A program made the translations under genes and the position numbers. Source: Rhizobiales bacterium 24-66-13 (GTDB lineage Bacteria; Pseudomonadota; Alphaproteobacteria; Rhizobiales; Xanthobacteraceae). Taken from it: 64,000 bases of DNA. Shown one piece after another: positions 8,186 through 16,493 of this stretch; position 1 is the stretch's first letter, and the number at the start of each line of letters is the position of its first letter. The notes under the pieces are model-generated. The model was not told the origin of the DNA. It saw only the letters and a program-made list of their open reading frames with translations, and did no database searches. The stretch covers positions 1 to 64,000 of the forward strand of contig NCHM01000001.1 in NCBI GenBank assembly GCA_002257205.1, written 5' to 3'.

Positions 8186-9510
8186 GGATGTTGCTGAAGA
8201 GATCCATCGCTTCGTCGGCCGCGATGCTGCTTGGAGGCCTGATCTCGGCGCTCCTGTGTTGCCTCTTCGTCGGCTTCATCGCCTTCTACGGGGATGATGG
8301 CGACGTTGCGCAATCCGACGTCGCCACCGAGATCAAGCGCTCGGTCAGGACGGATGAGGCGGGCCGCCCCTTGCTGGCGCCGACGGGCCGGCTGCTCGCG
8401 CTTCAGCGGCAGTTTCCGCAGCTCTGGTATGTGGTCAGCACGCCCCACGGCAGCCTTTCCCATGGCGAGGTGCCCCCGCGCGTGCGCGCCGGCCTCGGCC
8501 TGCCGGATGCCCCACAGGCGCGATCCGCCTATGACGCGAGCGGCCCGGAGATGCAGCTTGTCGGCTCGACGCGCGCCGGGGACAGCCCCGACATGCTCAT
8601 CGCCCTCGGCGGGGCCGTCTACACCAGCACGGAAGTGGTGATGTCGCTGCTGCGGGAGCCGGACATGCCCTCGACCGTTCTGGCGGCGGTCATGACCATC
8701 ATCATCCTCACGACCATCCTGGTGGTGCCGGCGCTGATCGTGCGGCCGGTGCGCCGGGCGGCCGCCGCGGCCGAGGAGATCGGTGCCTGGGAGGGCGCGC
8801 GGCTGCCGGTCGATCAGCAGCCCTCGGAGCTGAAGCCGCTCGCCCTCGCCTTCAATCGCGCGCTCGACCGGATCGATGCCGCGACGGCGGAGCAGCGGCG
8901 CTTCCTGTCGAATGCCGCCCATGAGCTGCGCACGCCGCTGACCCGCCTGCGCACGCGCCTGGAGCGCGTCGAGGATCGCGAGATCAAGACGGAACTGGTG
9001 GCGGAGCTGCAATCGCTGTCGGCGACGGTGACCATGCTGCTGCAGCTCGCGCGGCTCACCTCCCAGCCCACGGAAATGCAGCCCATCGATCTCGTCTCGG
9101 TCGTGCGCGAGGCGACCGCCCGCGAGGTGCCGACCGCGCTGGCGAGCGGCGTGGATATCGAACTGCGGGGCGAGGGGCCGGTGATGGTCTCCGGCTCGCC
9201 GCAGGCCATTGGGATCGGCCTGTCCAATCTCGTGCGTAACGCGATCCAGCACGGCGGCAGCGGGGGCAGGGTGGTGGTCGTGGTGGCGGCGTCCCGGCGG
9301 GTCTCGGTGATCGATTTCGGCCCCGGCATCGGCACGGCCTATGGCGGCCGCACGGTCATGGAGCCGTTCGCCCGCGGCAAGCAGGATTCCGCCGGCACGG
9401 GCCTCGGGCTCGCCATCGTCGCGCAGGTTGCGGCGCTGCATGGTGCGGGCCTCTCCATCGAGGAAACACCGGGCGGCGGCACCACGGTGAGCCTGAGCTT
9501 TCCGCAATGA
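8182..9510 (+). CDS. sensor histidine kinase (QseC/PmrB-like)
   Basis: A 442-residue inner-membrane sensor kinase. Helix 1 is at about 12-37, a periplasmic sensor region at about 38-163, helix 2 at about 165-187 and a HAMP linker at 188-235. The phosphorylated His247 is in SNAAHELRTPLTRLR. ATP-binding boxes follow: N box NLVRNAIQHGG, G1 VIDFGPGIG, G2 GTGLGLAIV. The signal is unknown; the periplasmic domain is small and lacks a recognisable fold. It is translationally coupled to the response regulator and is expected to control the exporter and biosynthetic operons downstream. Confidence 0.92.
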   Translation: MRMLLKRSIASSAAMLLGGLISALLCCLFVGFIAFYGDDGDVAQSDVATEIKRSVRTDEAGRPLLAPTGRLLALQRQFPQLWYVVSTPHGSLSHGEVPPRVRAGLGLPDAPQARSAYDASGPEMQLVGSTRAGDSPDMLIALGGAVYTSTEVVMSLLREPDMPSTVLAAVMTIIILTTILVVPALIVRPVRRAAAAAEEIGAWEGARLPVDQQPSELKPLALAFNRALDRIDAATAEQRRFLSNAAHELRTPLTRLRTRLERVEDREIKTELVAELQSLSATVTMLLQLARLTSQPTEMQPIDLVSVVREATAREVPTALASGVDIELRGEGPVMVSGSPQAIGIGLSNLVRNAIQHGGSGGRVVVVVAASRRVSVIDFGPGIGTAYGGRTVMEPFARGKQDSAGTGLGLAIVAQVAALHGAGLSIEETPGGGTTVSLSFPQ

Positions 9511-9527
9511 TGCTCCGCCGGCGCGCT

Positions 9528-9545
9528 CGTAATGCGTCGGTAATC
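9528..9545 (+). promoter_or_regulatory. tandem CGTAAT box before the small exported protein
   Basis: GTAAT at 9529 and 9540, exactly 11 bases apart, 17 bases after the kinase stop codon and about 47 bases before ATG 9592. GAGAAT at 9554-9559 is spaced like a -10. Both half-sites are perfect. Confidence 0.65.
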
Positions 9546-9591
9546 CTGGGTCCGAGAATGGCGCACGTCTTCCATTCTTTCGGGGTTCATC

Positions 9592-9885
9592 ATGCTTACC
9601 ATCGCCATGCTTCTACTCGGTGCCGCCGTCGCGACCGCCCTGAGCGCGCCCCCCGCTGTGGCGGACAGCGACGATCTCCTTGCCGGCGCCATTGTGGGAG
9701 CCGCTGCCGGAGCCTTGGCCGGATCGGTCTTCGCCGTGCCGCCTCCGCAGGTCTACGTCTACCGTCCCCACCCGGTCTGGATCGTTCCCGTGCCGCAGCA
9801 TCCGGTCGCCGGGACCTACCATCGGGACGGCTGGGACGAGGATTTCGAAGACGATCCCTGGGACGACGACGACTGGGGCCGCTGA
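9592..9885 (+). CDS. small exported acidic protein
   Basis: A 97-residue protein with a signal peptide (LTIAMLLLGAAVATALS, likely cleaved near PAVADS). A glycine/alanine zipper follows (AGAIVGAAAGALAGS, about 31-45), then a Pro/Val/Tyr-rich segment (VYVYRPHPVWIVPVPQHP), and an extremely acidic tail (DEDFEDDPWDDDDWGR). I recognise no enzyme family. It is the first gene after a perfect tandem box, and the PvdE-like exporter starts 106 bases downstream, so the two probably share a transcript. It could be a periplasmic accessory, a metal- or cation-binding protein, or less likely a secreted substrate. Confidence 0.6.
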   Translation: MLTIAMLLLGAAVATALSAPPAVADSDDLLAGAIVGAAAGALAGSVFAVPPPQVYVYRPHPVWIVPVPQHPVAGTYHRDGWDEDFEDDPWDDDDWGR

Positions 9886-9991
9886 TGCGGCCCCATCGCC
9901 GCGATCGCCGCCGGCTCCCCAGCGCGCCGGTGCGCGGCGAGGTCTCTCGATCCTTCCCTGAGTGCGACGATCCCATGATTGCGACCCTGCG

Positions 9992-11710
9992 ATGAATCCT
10001 CCTCTTGGCGCGCCCGCCCCGCCTTCTTCCGTCGAGCCGACCCCGCACCTTCTCCGCGAGGTCCTGCGCCTTCTGCGCCCCTTCTGGCGGCTCATCGTGC
10101 TGGCGAGCCTCGCGGGCGCTGCCGGCGGCGGCGCCATGGCCTGGGCGCTGTCGCTCATCAACGGCGCGCTCGCCTCCGCCGCTTCGACAGGGGTTATGAT
10201 CGGCCTTGCCGCGCTGTGCCTGCTCAGCCTCGCCGGCCAGCTCATCGCCGGCGTCGGCAACAGCCTGCTGGGGCAGCGCATCGTCGCGCGGCTGCGGCAG
10301 GAGGTCTGCCACCGCATCCTCGATGCGCCGCTCGCCGAGATCGAGCAGATGAAGAGCCCGCGGCTTTTGGCGGTGCTCAACGGCGACGTGGAGAAGATCG
10401 CCGAGTTCGGCAACCATTTCGCGGGCTACACCACGGCGCTGGCGATGGTTCTGGGCTGCCTCGCCTATCTGTTCGTGCTGTCGGTGCCCATGGTGGGCTT
10501 CGGGCTGGTGCTGGTGGTCCTGGGCGGAGTGCTCAACAACTTTGCCATGCGGGCTTGGCTCGCCCGGTTCGACGAGGCGCGCGGTCTCGAGGACCAGCTT
10601 CAGAATCAGTATCGCGCCATCATCGAAGGCGCCAAGGAACTGCGCCTCAACCGCCCGCGCCGGCTGCGCGTGGAACGGCAGGGCATCGGCGCCCTCACCA
10701 ACCGTATCGCCGCCGTCAACGGCCGGGCCTACGCCTTGTTCTGGGCCGTTGACACCATCAGCATCGCGCTGATTTTTCTGTTCGTCTGCATCGTCCTGGT
10801 GCTGCGGCCCCATCTCGGCATCGACAACGAGGTGATCACCGGCTTCATCATCGTGATGCTGTTCGCCAAGGGGCCGATCGAGGAGCTGGCCAGCGCGCTG
10901 CCGGTGTTCAGCCAGGCGCAGATCGCCCTGCGCCGTATCAGCGCGCTAACGGCCGGCCTCGCCGAGGCGGGCCCGGACGGAGCGGCGGGCAAGCACCTCG
11001 CTCCGCCCTTTTGCGACAGCCTCGCCCTGGAGGGCGTGCGCCACAGCTTCGCGGGCGAGGGACGCGCGAGCGGCTTCGCGCTCGATATCCCGCATCTGAC
11101 GATCCGGCAGGGCGAGATCACTTTCATCGTAGGTGGCAACGGCAGCGGAAAGACGACTCTCATCAAGATCCTGCTCGGGCTGTACCGGCCGTGCGCCGGC
11201 GCGGTGCTGCTGGACGGGCGGCCAGTCCCGGCCGCCGGGCTGGAGGGCTACAGGCAGCTGTTCTCGGGCGTGTTCGCCGACTACTACCTGTTCGACGAGA
11301 TACTGGCCGGGCCGGGCGGCGAACTGCGGCTCAATGCCTGGCTGCAGCGCCTCGATCTCGCCGGAGTGGTTGCCGTGGTCGAGGGGCGTCTTACCACCAC
11401 TGATCTCTCCACCGGGCAGCGCAAGCGGCTGGCCTTCATCCACGCCGTGCTCGAGGACCGGCCGATCCTGATGTTCGACGAATGGGCGGCGGACCAGGAT
11501 CCGGACTTCCGGGACCTGTTCTACCGCAAGCTCCTGCCGGAGCTGCGGCAGGCCGGCAAGACCGTGATCGCGGTGTCGCATGACGACCGCTATTTCGACG
11601 CGGCCGACCGCATCGTCCACATGGCGCGCGGGCGCATAACCGCGATCGAAAGCGTCGGCGCGCGCGTGGCCGGTTCTGCCGCGGCTCCGTTCGCGGTCCA
11701 CGGGGCGTAA
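9992..11710 (+). CDS. PvdE-type cyclic-peptide/siderophore ABC exporter
   Basis: A 572-residue fused membrane-plus-ATPase half-transporter. The N-terminal six-helix membrane domain covers about residues 30-325. The ATPase domain has Walker A GGNGSGKTTLIKILLG, the unusual signature LSTGQRKRLAF, Walker B PILMFDEWAADQDPDF and H-loop AVSHDDRYFD. The DEWAADQDP wording is characteristic of PvdE/SyrD-type exporters, which move non-ribosomal peptide precursors such as acylated ferribactin to the periplasm. ATG 9992 is preferred over 9962, since the earlier stretch has no family match. There is no peptide synthetase here, so the cargo is probably the product or an acylated intermediate of the 16188-22871 operon. 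Confidence 0.88.
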   Translation: MNPPLGAPAPPSSVEPTPHLLREVLRLLRPFWRLIVLASLAGAAGGGAMAWALSLINGALASAASTGVMIGLAALCLLSLAGQLIAGVGNSLLGQRIVARLRQEVCHRILDAPLAEIEQMKSPRLLAVLNGDVEKIAEFGNHFAGYTTALAMVLGCLAYLFVLSVPMVGFGLVLVVLGGVLNNFAMRAWLARFDEARGLEDQLQNQYRAIIEGAKELRLNRPRRLRVERQGIGALTNRIAAVNGRAYALFWAVDTISIALIFLFVCIVLVLRPHLGIDNEVITGFIIVMLFAKGPIEELASALPVFSQAQIALRRISALTAGLAEAGPDGAAGKHLAPPFCDSLALEGVRHSFAGEGRASGFALDIPHLTIRQGEITFIVGGNGSGKTTLIKILLGLYRPCAGAVLLDGRPVPAAGLEGYRQLFSGVFADYYLFDEILAGPGGELRLNAWLQRLDLAGVVAVVEGRLTTTDLSTGQRKRLAFIHAVLEDRPILMFDEWAADQDPDFRDLFYRKLLPELRQAGKTVIAVSHDDRYFDAADRIVHMARGRITAIESVGARVAGSAAAPFAVHGA

Positions 11711-11723
11711 TGCTCGCGTAATC
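11706..11723 (+). promoter_or_regulatory. tandem CGTAAT box before the TolC-ABC operon
   Basis: GTAAT at 11707 and 11718, 11 bases apart; the first half overlaps the stop codon of the preceding exporter gene. CAAAAT at 11732-11737 is spaced like a -10, 10 bases after the second half-site. The open reading frame starts some 150 bases later, leaving a long leader or a later start. Confidence 0.65.
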
Positions 11724-11870
11724 GCGCCGCGCAAAATGCCCTCACGCTCGGAAGGGCCGCTGGACCGTGACACCCGCCGGCATCCTCGCTTCCGGGTTCC
11801 CCGGCTGGCCGGCCTCGCGCCGATCGCCCTGCAGATGGCGTGAACGCCGACGCGTTCCACATGACGGACG

Positions 11871-13331
11871 ATGCTTCTGGAACCTTTTTCCATGCTTTGC
11901 GATGGGCGTGCGCCGGCCGGTCGGCCGTCCGACCGGTCGGCTTCGGGCCGCCCCATCGGGCGCGTCTTGGCCTTTACGCTCACGGGCGTCTGGCTGCTGG
12001 CGGGCTGCTCGATGCTGGAGCCCGTCGTCGCCGAGGCGCCGATGCTGCCCGTGCGCTATGCGCAGGAGGCGGCGCCGGGGCCACGGCGGGATATCGACGG
12101 CTGGTGGCGCCGCTTCCACGATCCGGCGCTCGACCGCCTCGTCGCCCAGGCCGCCCGCCAGAACCTGTCCATCGCACAGGCGAAGGCGCGGCTTGCGGCC
12201 GGGCGCAGCCAGGCGGGCGCCGCATCCTCCCTGTTCCTCCCGAGCGTGGGTGGCAGCGGGCAGGCGCTGGCCGGCACGTCGGCGGAGCCGTTCGAGGATC
12301 CCCTGCGGCAGCCGGTCGTCGCCGGGTTCGATTCAAGCTGGGATGTGGGCCTGTTCGGCCTGTCGGAGAGCACCGGCCAGGCGGCTGCCGCCTCGGCCGC
12401 CATCGCCGGTGACGAGCTCGAGGCGGTCCGCATCGCCGTGACGGCAGAGGTCGCGGCGGCTTACATCTCCCTCTGCTCGTCGACGCGGCAACGGGAGCTG
12501 TCGGCGGCTCTCCTCGCGGCGCAGGAGCGGCGCGCCGGCTCCGCGCGAAGCCGGGCGCGGATCGGCCTCGCGCCGCCCGGCGCGGATGCCGACGGCGCCG
12601 CCGTCGCGGAGACGCAGGCTGAACTCGCCCGGTTCGATGCCCGCGCGGCCGCCCTGCGCCAGCAGATCGCGACGCTGCTCGGCACCCCGGTGCCAGACGA
12701 CACCCTCGGTGCCTCGGGGCGCCAGCCACTTCCGCCGGACAGTCCGGAGGCCGGGCGGCCGGCCGATCTCCTGCGGGCGCGGCCGGATGTGCGGGCGGCC
12801 GAGCAAAGGGTGCTGAAGGCCGCCGCCGATGTCGGGATCGCGAAGGCGGATCTCTATCCGAAGCTGCGGCTCGGCGGTACGATCGGCGTCGGCCTCCCGT
12901 CGGCCAGTTCGCCGCTGGGCCTCGCCGGTGGGCCGTCCCTCCAGATTCCCCTGTTCGACCATGGCCGGCGGGAAGCGGCGGTTGATGCCCGGCGCGCGGC
13001 GCTGGACGAGGCGCTGGCAGCCTATCGTCAGGCCGTCCTCACCGCCTATCAGGAGGCGGCCGGGGCGCTTGCGAACTGGCGCGCGGCGCGCAGGGCGACG
13101 ATAGGCCTTGCGGCGGCGATCGAGGCCGACCGCCGGCAGGCTCGCCGGCTGGGTGTGCTCTACCGGGAGGGGCTGGCGGATGCGGGCGGCCGCGCGGACG
13201 CGGACGCCGACCTGATCCAGGCGCAGCGTCGCCTGGCCGCGGCACGGGAGGCCGAGGGGCTGGCGACCGTCGCGCTCTACAAGGCGCTGGGCGCGGCCTC
13301 GCCGCCCCCGGCGCAGGAGGCGCGGGGCTGA
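11871..13331 (+). CDS. TolC-like outer-membrane efflux lipoprotein (NodT/OprM type)
   Basis: A 486-residue outer-membrane channel of the RND/ABC tripartite type. It has a signal peptide with lipobox WLLAGC (Cys near residue 45 from this start; ATG 11892 would shorten the leader). The early DIDGWWRRFHDPALDRLVAQA is the usual NodT-family opening, LSIAQAKARLAAGRSQ the first helical repeat, and LLRARPDVRAAEQRVLKAA the second. It supplies the exit duct, probably for the permease/ATPase/adaptor encoded immediately downstream and possibly also for the RND pump at 1634. It is the first gene of the operon 11871-16100; its stop overlaps the next ATG by one base. Confidence 0.9.
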   Translation: MLLEPFSMLCDGRAPAGRPSDRSASGRPIGRVLAFTLTGVWLLAGCSMLEPVVAEAPMLPVRYAQEAAPGPRRDIDGWWRRFHDPALDRLVAQAARQNLSIAQAKARLAAGRSQAGAASSLFLPSVGGSGQALAGTSAEPFEDPLRQPVVAGFDSSWDVGLFGLSESTGQAAAASAAIAGDELEAVRIAVTAEVAAAYISLCSSTRQRELSAALLAAQERRAGSARSRARIGLAPPGADADGAAVAETQAELARFDARAAALRQQIATLLGTPVPDDTLGASGRQPLPPDSPEAGRPADLLRARPDVRAAEQRVLKAAADVGIAKADLYPKLRLGGTIGVGLPSASSPLGLAGGPSLQIPLFDHGRREAAVDARRAALDEALAAYRQAVLTAYQEAAGALANWRAARRATIGLAAAIEADRRQARRLGVLYREGLADAGGRADADADLIQAQRRLAAAREAEGLATVALYKALGAASPPPAQEARG

Positions 13332-14464
13332 TGGCGGTCGCGCTCGCCCGCAAGACGCTGGTTCATGAATGGCGTCGCTTCCTGCCGGCGGTGATGTCCG
13401 TGGGCTTTTCCGGCGTTCTCATCATCGTGCAGGGCGCGCTGTTGCTCGGCATCGTCGGCACAAACGCGCTGCCGGTCACGCAGTCCCGCGCCGATCTGTG
13501 GATCGGCTTCCCCGGAACGCAAAGCGCCGATCTCGGCCGCAGCATCGATGCCGGCGCCGCCGCCGAACTGCTGGTCGACCCACGTATCGCGCGCGTCGAA
13601 CCCCTCCTGCTGGGCTCCGGGGACTGGCGTGGCCCACGCGGAGGCGGCGTCAGCGTGACCCTCATCGGGATCGACACGCGGCCGGACGGGCTCGGGCTCG
13701 CCGAGGCGATGCCAAGGTCCGAGCGCGCGCTGCTGACGGAGCCGGCGACCGTACTGGTCGACGCGGCGGACCTCGACAAGCTCGGGACGGCCATCGGCGC
13801 CGCCGCCGAGATCAACGGGCAGCGGGTGCGCGTGGTGGGCACCACGGACGGCATGCGCGCCATGGGCGGCGTGAACATCGTCGCGTCCCTCGCCACCGTC
13901 AGGGCGCTCGACCGTTCGCTCGCGGCCGTTGGCGACATCACCTACTATCTCGCGGCCCTGCGCTCCGCTGGCGCGGCGCGGGCGGTGAAGGCCCGGTTCT
14001 CGCAACCCGAGACCCGAAAGCGCTTCGAGGTCTGGACCGCAGACGATCTGGCCGGCCGCTCCGTGCGCTACTGGCTGCTGGAGTCGGGCGCCGGTGTCGG
14101 CTTCATATTCGCAACCATCGTCGCCCTGCTGGTGGGCACGCTGATCACCAGCCAGACCCTCACGGCCGCCGTCGCGGCCTCGACGCCGCAGTACGCCACG
14201 CTGCGGGCCATCGGCGTTCCGTTTCCGAAGCTGCGCCGCATCGTGGTCGAGCAGGCGACGTGGGTCGGCGCGGTCGGCCTGACGCTGGGGCTGGCCGGCA
14301 GCCTGCTCGCCGCGGTGATCGCCTATCTCAACGGCATCCCCTTCGCGCTCGGCCCCGGCATCATGGCGCTGTCCGGCGGGCTCGTCCTGTCGGTCGCGCT
14401 GCTCGCCGGCGTGCTCGCGCTGCGCCGGCTGCGCCATGCCGATCCAGCGGCGCTGCTGCGATGA
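13331..14464 (+). CDS. ABC exporter permease, FtsX/DevC-like
   Basis: A 377-residue four-helix permease. One membrane helix is near the N-terminus (about 18-42), followed by a periplasmic domain of about 220 residues and three C-terminal helices (FIFATIVALLVGTLITSQT, GAVGLTLGLAGSLLAAVIA, LSGGLVLSVALLAGVLAL). The QYATLRAIGVPFPKLRRIV segment is the conserved cytoplasmic coupling loop of FtsX-domain proteins. The layout matches DevC, which works with the DevA ATPase, DevB adaptor and TolC to export glycolipids in cyanobacteria. Genes on both sides overlap it, which indicates one complex. The substrate is not known. Confidence 0.88.
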   Translation: MAVALARKTLVHEWRRFLPAVMSVGFSGVLIIVQGALLLGIVGTNALPVTQSRADLWIGFPGTQSADLGRSIDAGAAAELLVDPRIARVEPLLLGSGDWRGPRGGGVSVTLIGIDTRPDGLGLAEAMPRSERALLTEPATVLVDAADLDKLGTAIGAAAEINGQRVRVVGTTDGMRAMGGVNIVASLATVRALDRSLAAVGDITYYLAALRSAGAARAVKARFSQPETRKRFEVWTADDLAGRSVRYWLLESGAGVGFIFATIVALLVGTLITSQTLTAAVAASTPQYATLRAIGVPFPKLRRIVVEQATWVGAVGLTLGLAGSLLAAVIAYLNGIPFALGPGIMALSGGLVLSVALLAGVLALRRLRHADPAALLR

Positions 14465-15186
14465 CGGCCGATGTCTCGCTGCGCGTCCGGGGGCTGGAGA
14501 AATCCTATGTCGTCCAGTCCATCCGCACGCAGGCCCTGAGCGATGTCTCGCTCGCGCTCTATCCGGGGGAACTCTCCCTCATCAGCGGTCCCTCGGGCTG
14601 CGGCAAGAGTACGCTGCTGTCGCTGATGAGCGGCCTGTCGCGCCCGGATCGCGGCGAGGTGCGCGCGCTTGGAACGGACCTCTGCGCGCTCGACGATGCC
14701 GCGCGGGACGCCTTCCGCCTTGTCCATTGCGGCTTCGTCTTCCAGGGCTTCAACCTGTTTCCGGCGCTCGACGCGCTGGAGCAGGTGCAGCTCGTGCTCG
14801 ACTATTGCGGCATCCCGCACGACGTGGGCCGGCGCGCGGCCGCCCGGGTGCTCGGCATGGTGGGGCTCGGCCGGCGGCAGCATCTGCGCCCCGCCGAGCT
14901 GTCGGGGGGCGAGAAGCAGCGGGTGGCGATCGCGCGCGCCATCGTCAAGCGGCCGCGCCTGCTGTTCGCCGACGAGCCGACCAGCGCCCTCGACAGCGTG
15001 AACGGCGCCATCGTCACGGACCTGCTCCGCGAGATCGCCCACCGCAGCGGCACCATCGTCGTCTGCGTCTCGCACGACCCACGCCTGATCGCGCGCGCCG
15101 ACCGCGTCATCGAGATGGAGGACGGCCGGCTCCGCCGCGACAGTCGCGGCCCTTTCAGATCCGGCGCCACGGAGACCCGCCCATGA
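14461..15186 (+). CDS. ABC exporter ATPase, LolD/MacB/DevA-like
   Basis: A 241-residue ATPase with Walker A GPSGCGKSTLLSLMSGL, Q-loop GFVFQGFNLFPAL, signature LSGGEKQRVAIARA, Walker B LLFADEPTSALD and H-loop CVSHDPRLI, all intact. It is of the lipoprotein/macrolide exporter class that pairs with FtsX-type permeases. Its ATG overlaps the permease stop by four bases, and its own stop overlaps the adaptor start, so permease, ATPase and adaptor should be made in fixed ratio. It powers export from the inner membrane or periplasm rather than uptake. Confidence 0.92.
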   Translation: MTADVSLRVRGLEKSYVVQSIRTQALSDVSLALYPGELSLISGPSGCGKSTLLSLMSGLSRPDRGEVRALGTDLCALDDAARDAFRLVHCGFVFQGFNLFPALDALEQVQLVLDYCGIPHDVGRRAAARVLGMVGLGRRQHLRPAELSGGEKQRVAIARAIVKRPRLLFADEPTSALDSVNGAIVTDLLREIAHRSGTIVVCVSHDPRLIARADRVIEMEDGRLRRDSRGPFRSGATETRP

Positions 15187-16100
15187 AGCTCTCGCGTTTC
15201 GCAACCGTCGCCCCCGTGGTGCTGGCGCTCGTCGTCTGCATCATTGCCGGCATCGTGATGGTGACCTACAGCAGCCGGGTCGACGCCGAGCCGCAGCCGG
15301 ACGGCGCGCCCGTGATCGCGGCGGCGCGCGGGCGCGTGGAGGTGGAGGGCGGCCTCTCGCGCATTCTCGCCACGCGGGACGGCGAGGTTCAGGAGGTGCT
15401 GGTGGCGGAGGGCCAGCGCGTCGAGGCCGGCACCGTCCTGGCGCGGCTCTCGGCGCGGGAGGCCACCTTCGCCCTCGCCGCCGCCGAGGCCACGTTCGAC
15501 GAGGCGAAGGCCCGGCAGGCGGCGCTGGAGCGGCGGAGCGCCATACAGCAGCGCGGCCTCGATCGCACCCGCCGCGCGGCGAAGGAGCAGGCGGTCTCGG
15601 CGCAGGCCCTCGACGAAGCCGAGGGGGCGATGGCCGCGCTGACCGGCGAGCTGAAGGGTGCCGAGGCTGCGTCCGCGCTCGCGCTCGCCCGCCGCGACAG
15701 CGCCCTTTACGAGCGCGAGCGCCGCGAGGTGCGTGCGCCGCTCGCCGGGCGTGTCGCGCGCCGGTCGGTGAAGCCGGGCGACATCGTGTCCGCCAGCGCG
15801 GCGACGGAGATGTTCGTCGTGATCCCCGATGCGCCGCTGATCGTGCGGGCCGAGATCCAGGAGAATTTCGTGCGGCTGGTGAAGCCGGGCATGACCGCCG
15901 AGATCGTCGCGGAGAGCGACGAGGGCACGAGCGCGCCCGGCCGTGTTCTGAGGGTCGGCGCCTTCCTCGACAACCGCCGCGCGGGCGAGGGGCCGACCGA
16001 GCGCGCCGACGTGCGCGTGGCGGACGGCGTCCTCGAAATCGACCGGCCGGAGCTGTTCCTGATCGGCCAGCGCGTCTATGTGCGCTTTCGCAATCCGTGA
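15183..16100 (+). CDS. HlyD/DevB-type membrane-fusion adaptor
   Basis: A 305-residue periplasmic adaptor anchored by one N-terminal helix (about 8-30). It has split lipoyl halves (GEVQEVLVAEGQRVEAGTVL and REVRAPLAGRVARRSVKPGD), a coiled-coil hairpin of about 90 residues (EATFDEAKARQAALERR), and a beta-barrel region. It would connect the FtsX-type permease to the TolC-like protein encoded three genes upstream. It is the last gene of that operon. The next operon starts 88 bases later behind another tandem box. Confidence 0.88.
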   Translation: MKLSRFATVAPVVLALVVCIIAGIVMVTYSSRVDAEPQPDGAPVIAAARGRVEVEGGLSRILATRDGEVQEVLVAEGQRVEAGTVLARLSAREATFALAAAEATFDEAKARQAALERRSAIQQRGLDRTRRAAKEQAVSAQALDEAEGAMAALTGELKGAEAASALALARRDSALYERERREVRAPLAGRVARRSVKPGDIVSASAATEMFVVIPDAPLIVRAEIQENFVRLVKPGMTAEIVAESDEGTSAPGRVLRVGAFLDNRRAGEGPTERADVRVADGVLEIDRPELFLIGQRVYVRFRNP

Positions 16101-16121
16101 AGATGAAGCGCAGCAATCGCA

Positions 16122-16139
16122 CGTAATGCCCGCGTAATC
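16122..16139 (+). promoter_or_regulatory. tandem CGTAAT box before the biosynthetic operon
   Basis: GTAAT at 16123 and 16134, 11 bases apart, both perfect, 50 bases before the TTG start of the ACP gene. A further GCAAT at 16113 is 10 bases upstream and could be a third half-site. No good -10 is visible at the expected spacing. Confidence 0.65.
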
Positions 16140-16187
16140 CGCCGGCCGCATCGCTCTCCTCAGAAGCAATCGGATCGGAGATCCCCT

Positions 16188-16493
16188 TTGTCAACCAATC
16201 TGCCCGACGACGACGCCTGGCCCTCTTCCGTCGAGCCCGAGCTCGTCGCGCGCCTCGTGGACCTGATCGCAAGGGAAGGCATGCTGGACCGCGCCGCGAT
16301 GAAGCCCGCCGCCACCCTCGACGAGCTGGATTTCGACTCGCTCGAGGCGGTCATGGTAATCAACGGCATCGAGCAGGCCTTCGACATCGAGATCGGAAGC
16401 GAGCTTCGCTGGGGCGAGGCGCGCAATCTCGGCGAACTCGTTGCCCTGCTCGCGGACTCCGTCAAGCGCGCCACGCCTGCGCTGCAGTCATGA
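16188..16493 (+). CDS. acyl carrier protein
   Basis: A 101-residue acyl carrier protein, acidic and helical. The phosphopantetheine attachment Ser51 is in LDELDFDSLEAVMVINGIE, which matches the DSL motif at the start of helix II. The start is TTG 16188, chosen because GGAG sits 7 bases upstream and it gives the natural N-terminus; the next ATG would remove helix I. It is the first of seven overlapping genes and would hold the acyl chain for the ketosynthase next door. It differs from the housekeeping AcpP by its extra N-terminus and pathway context. Confidence 0.88.
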   Translation: MSTNLPDDDAWPSSVEPELVARLVDLIAREGMLDRAAMKPAATLDELDFDSLEAVMVINGIEQAFDIEIGSELRWGEARNLGELVALLADSVKRATPALQS

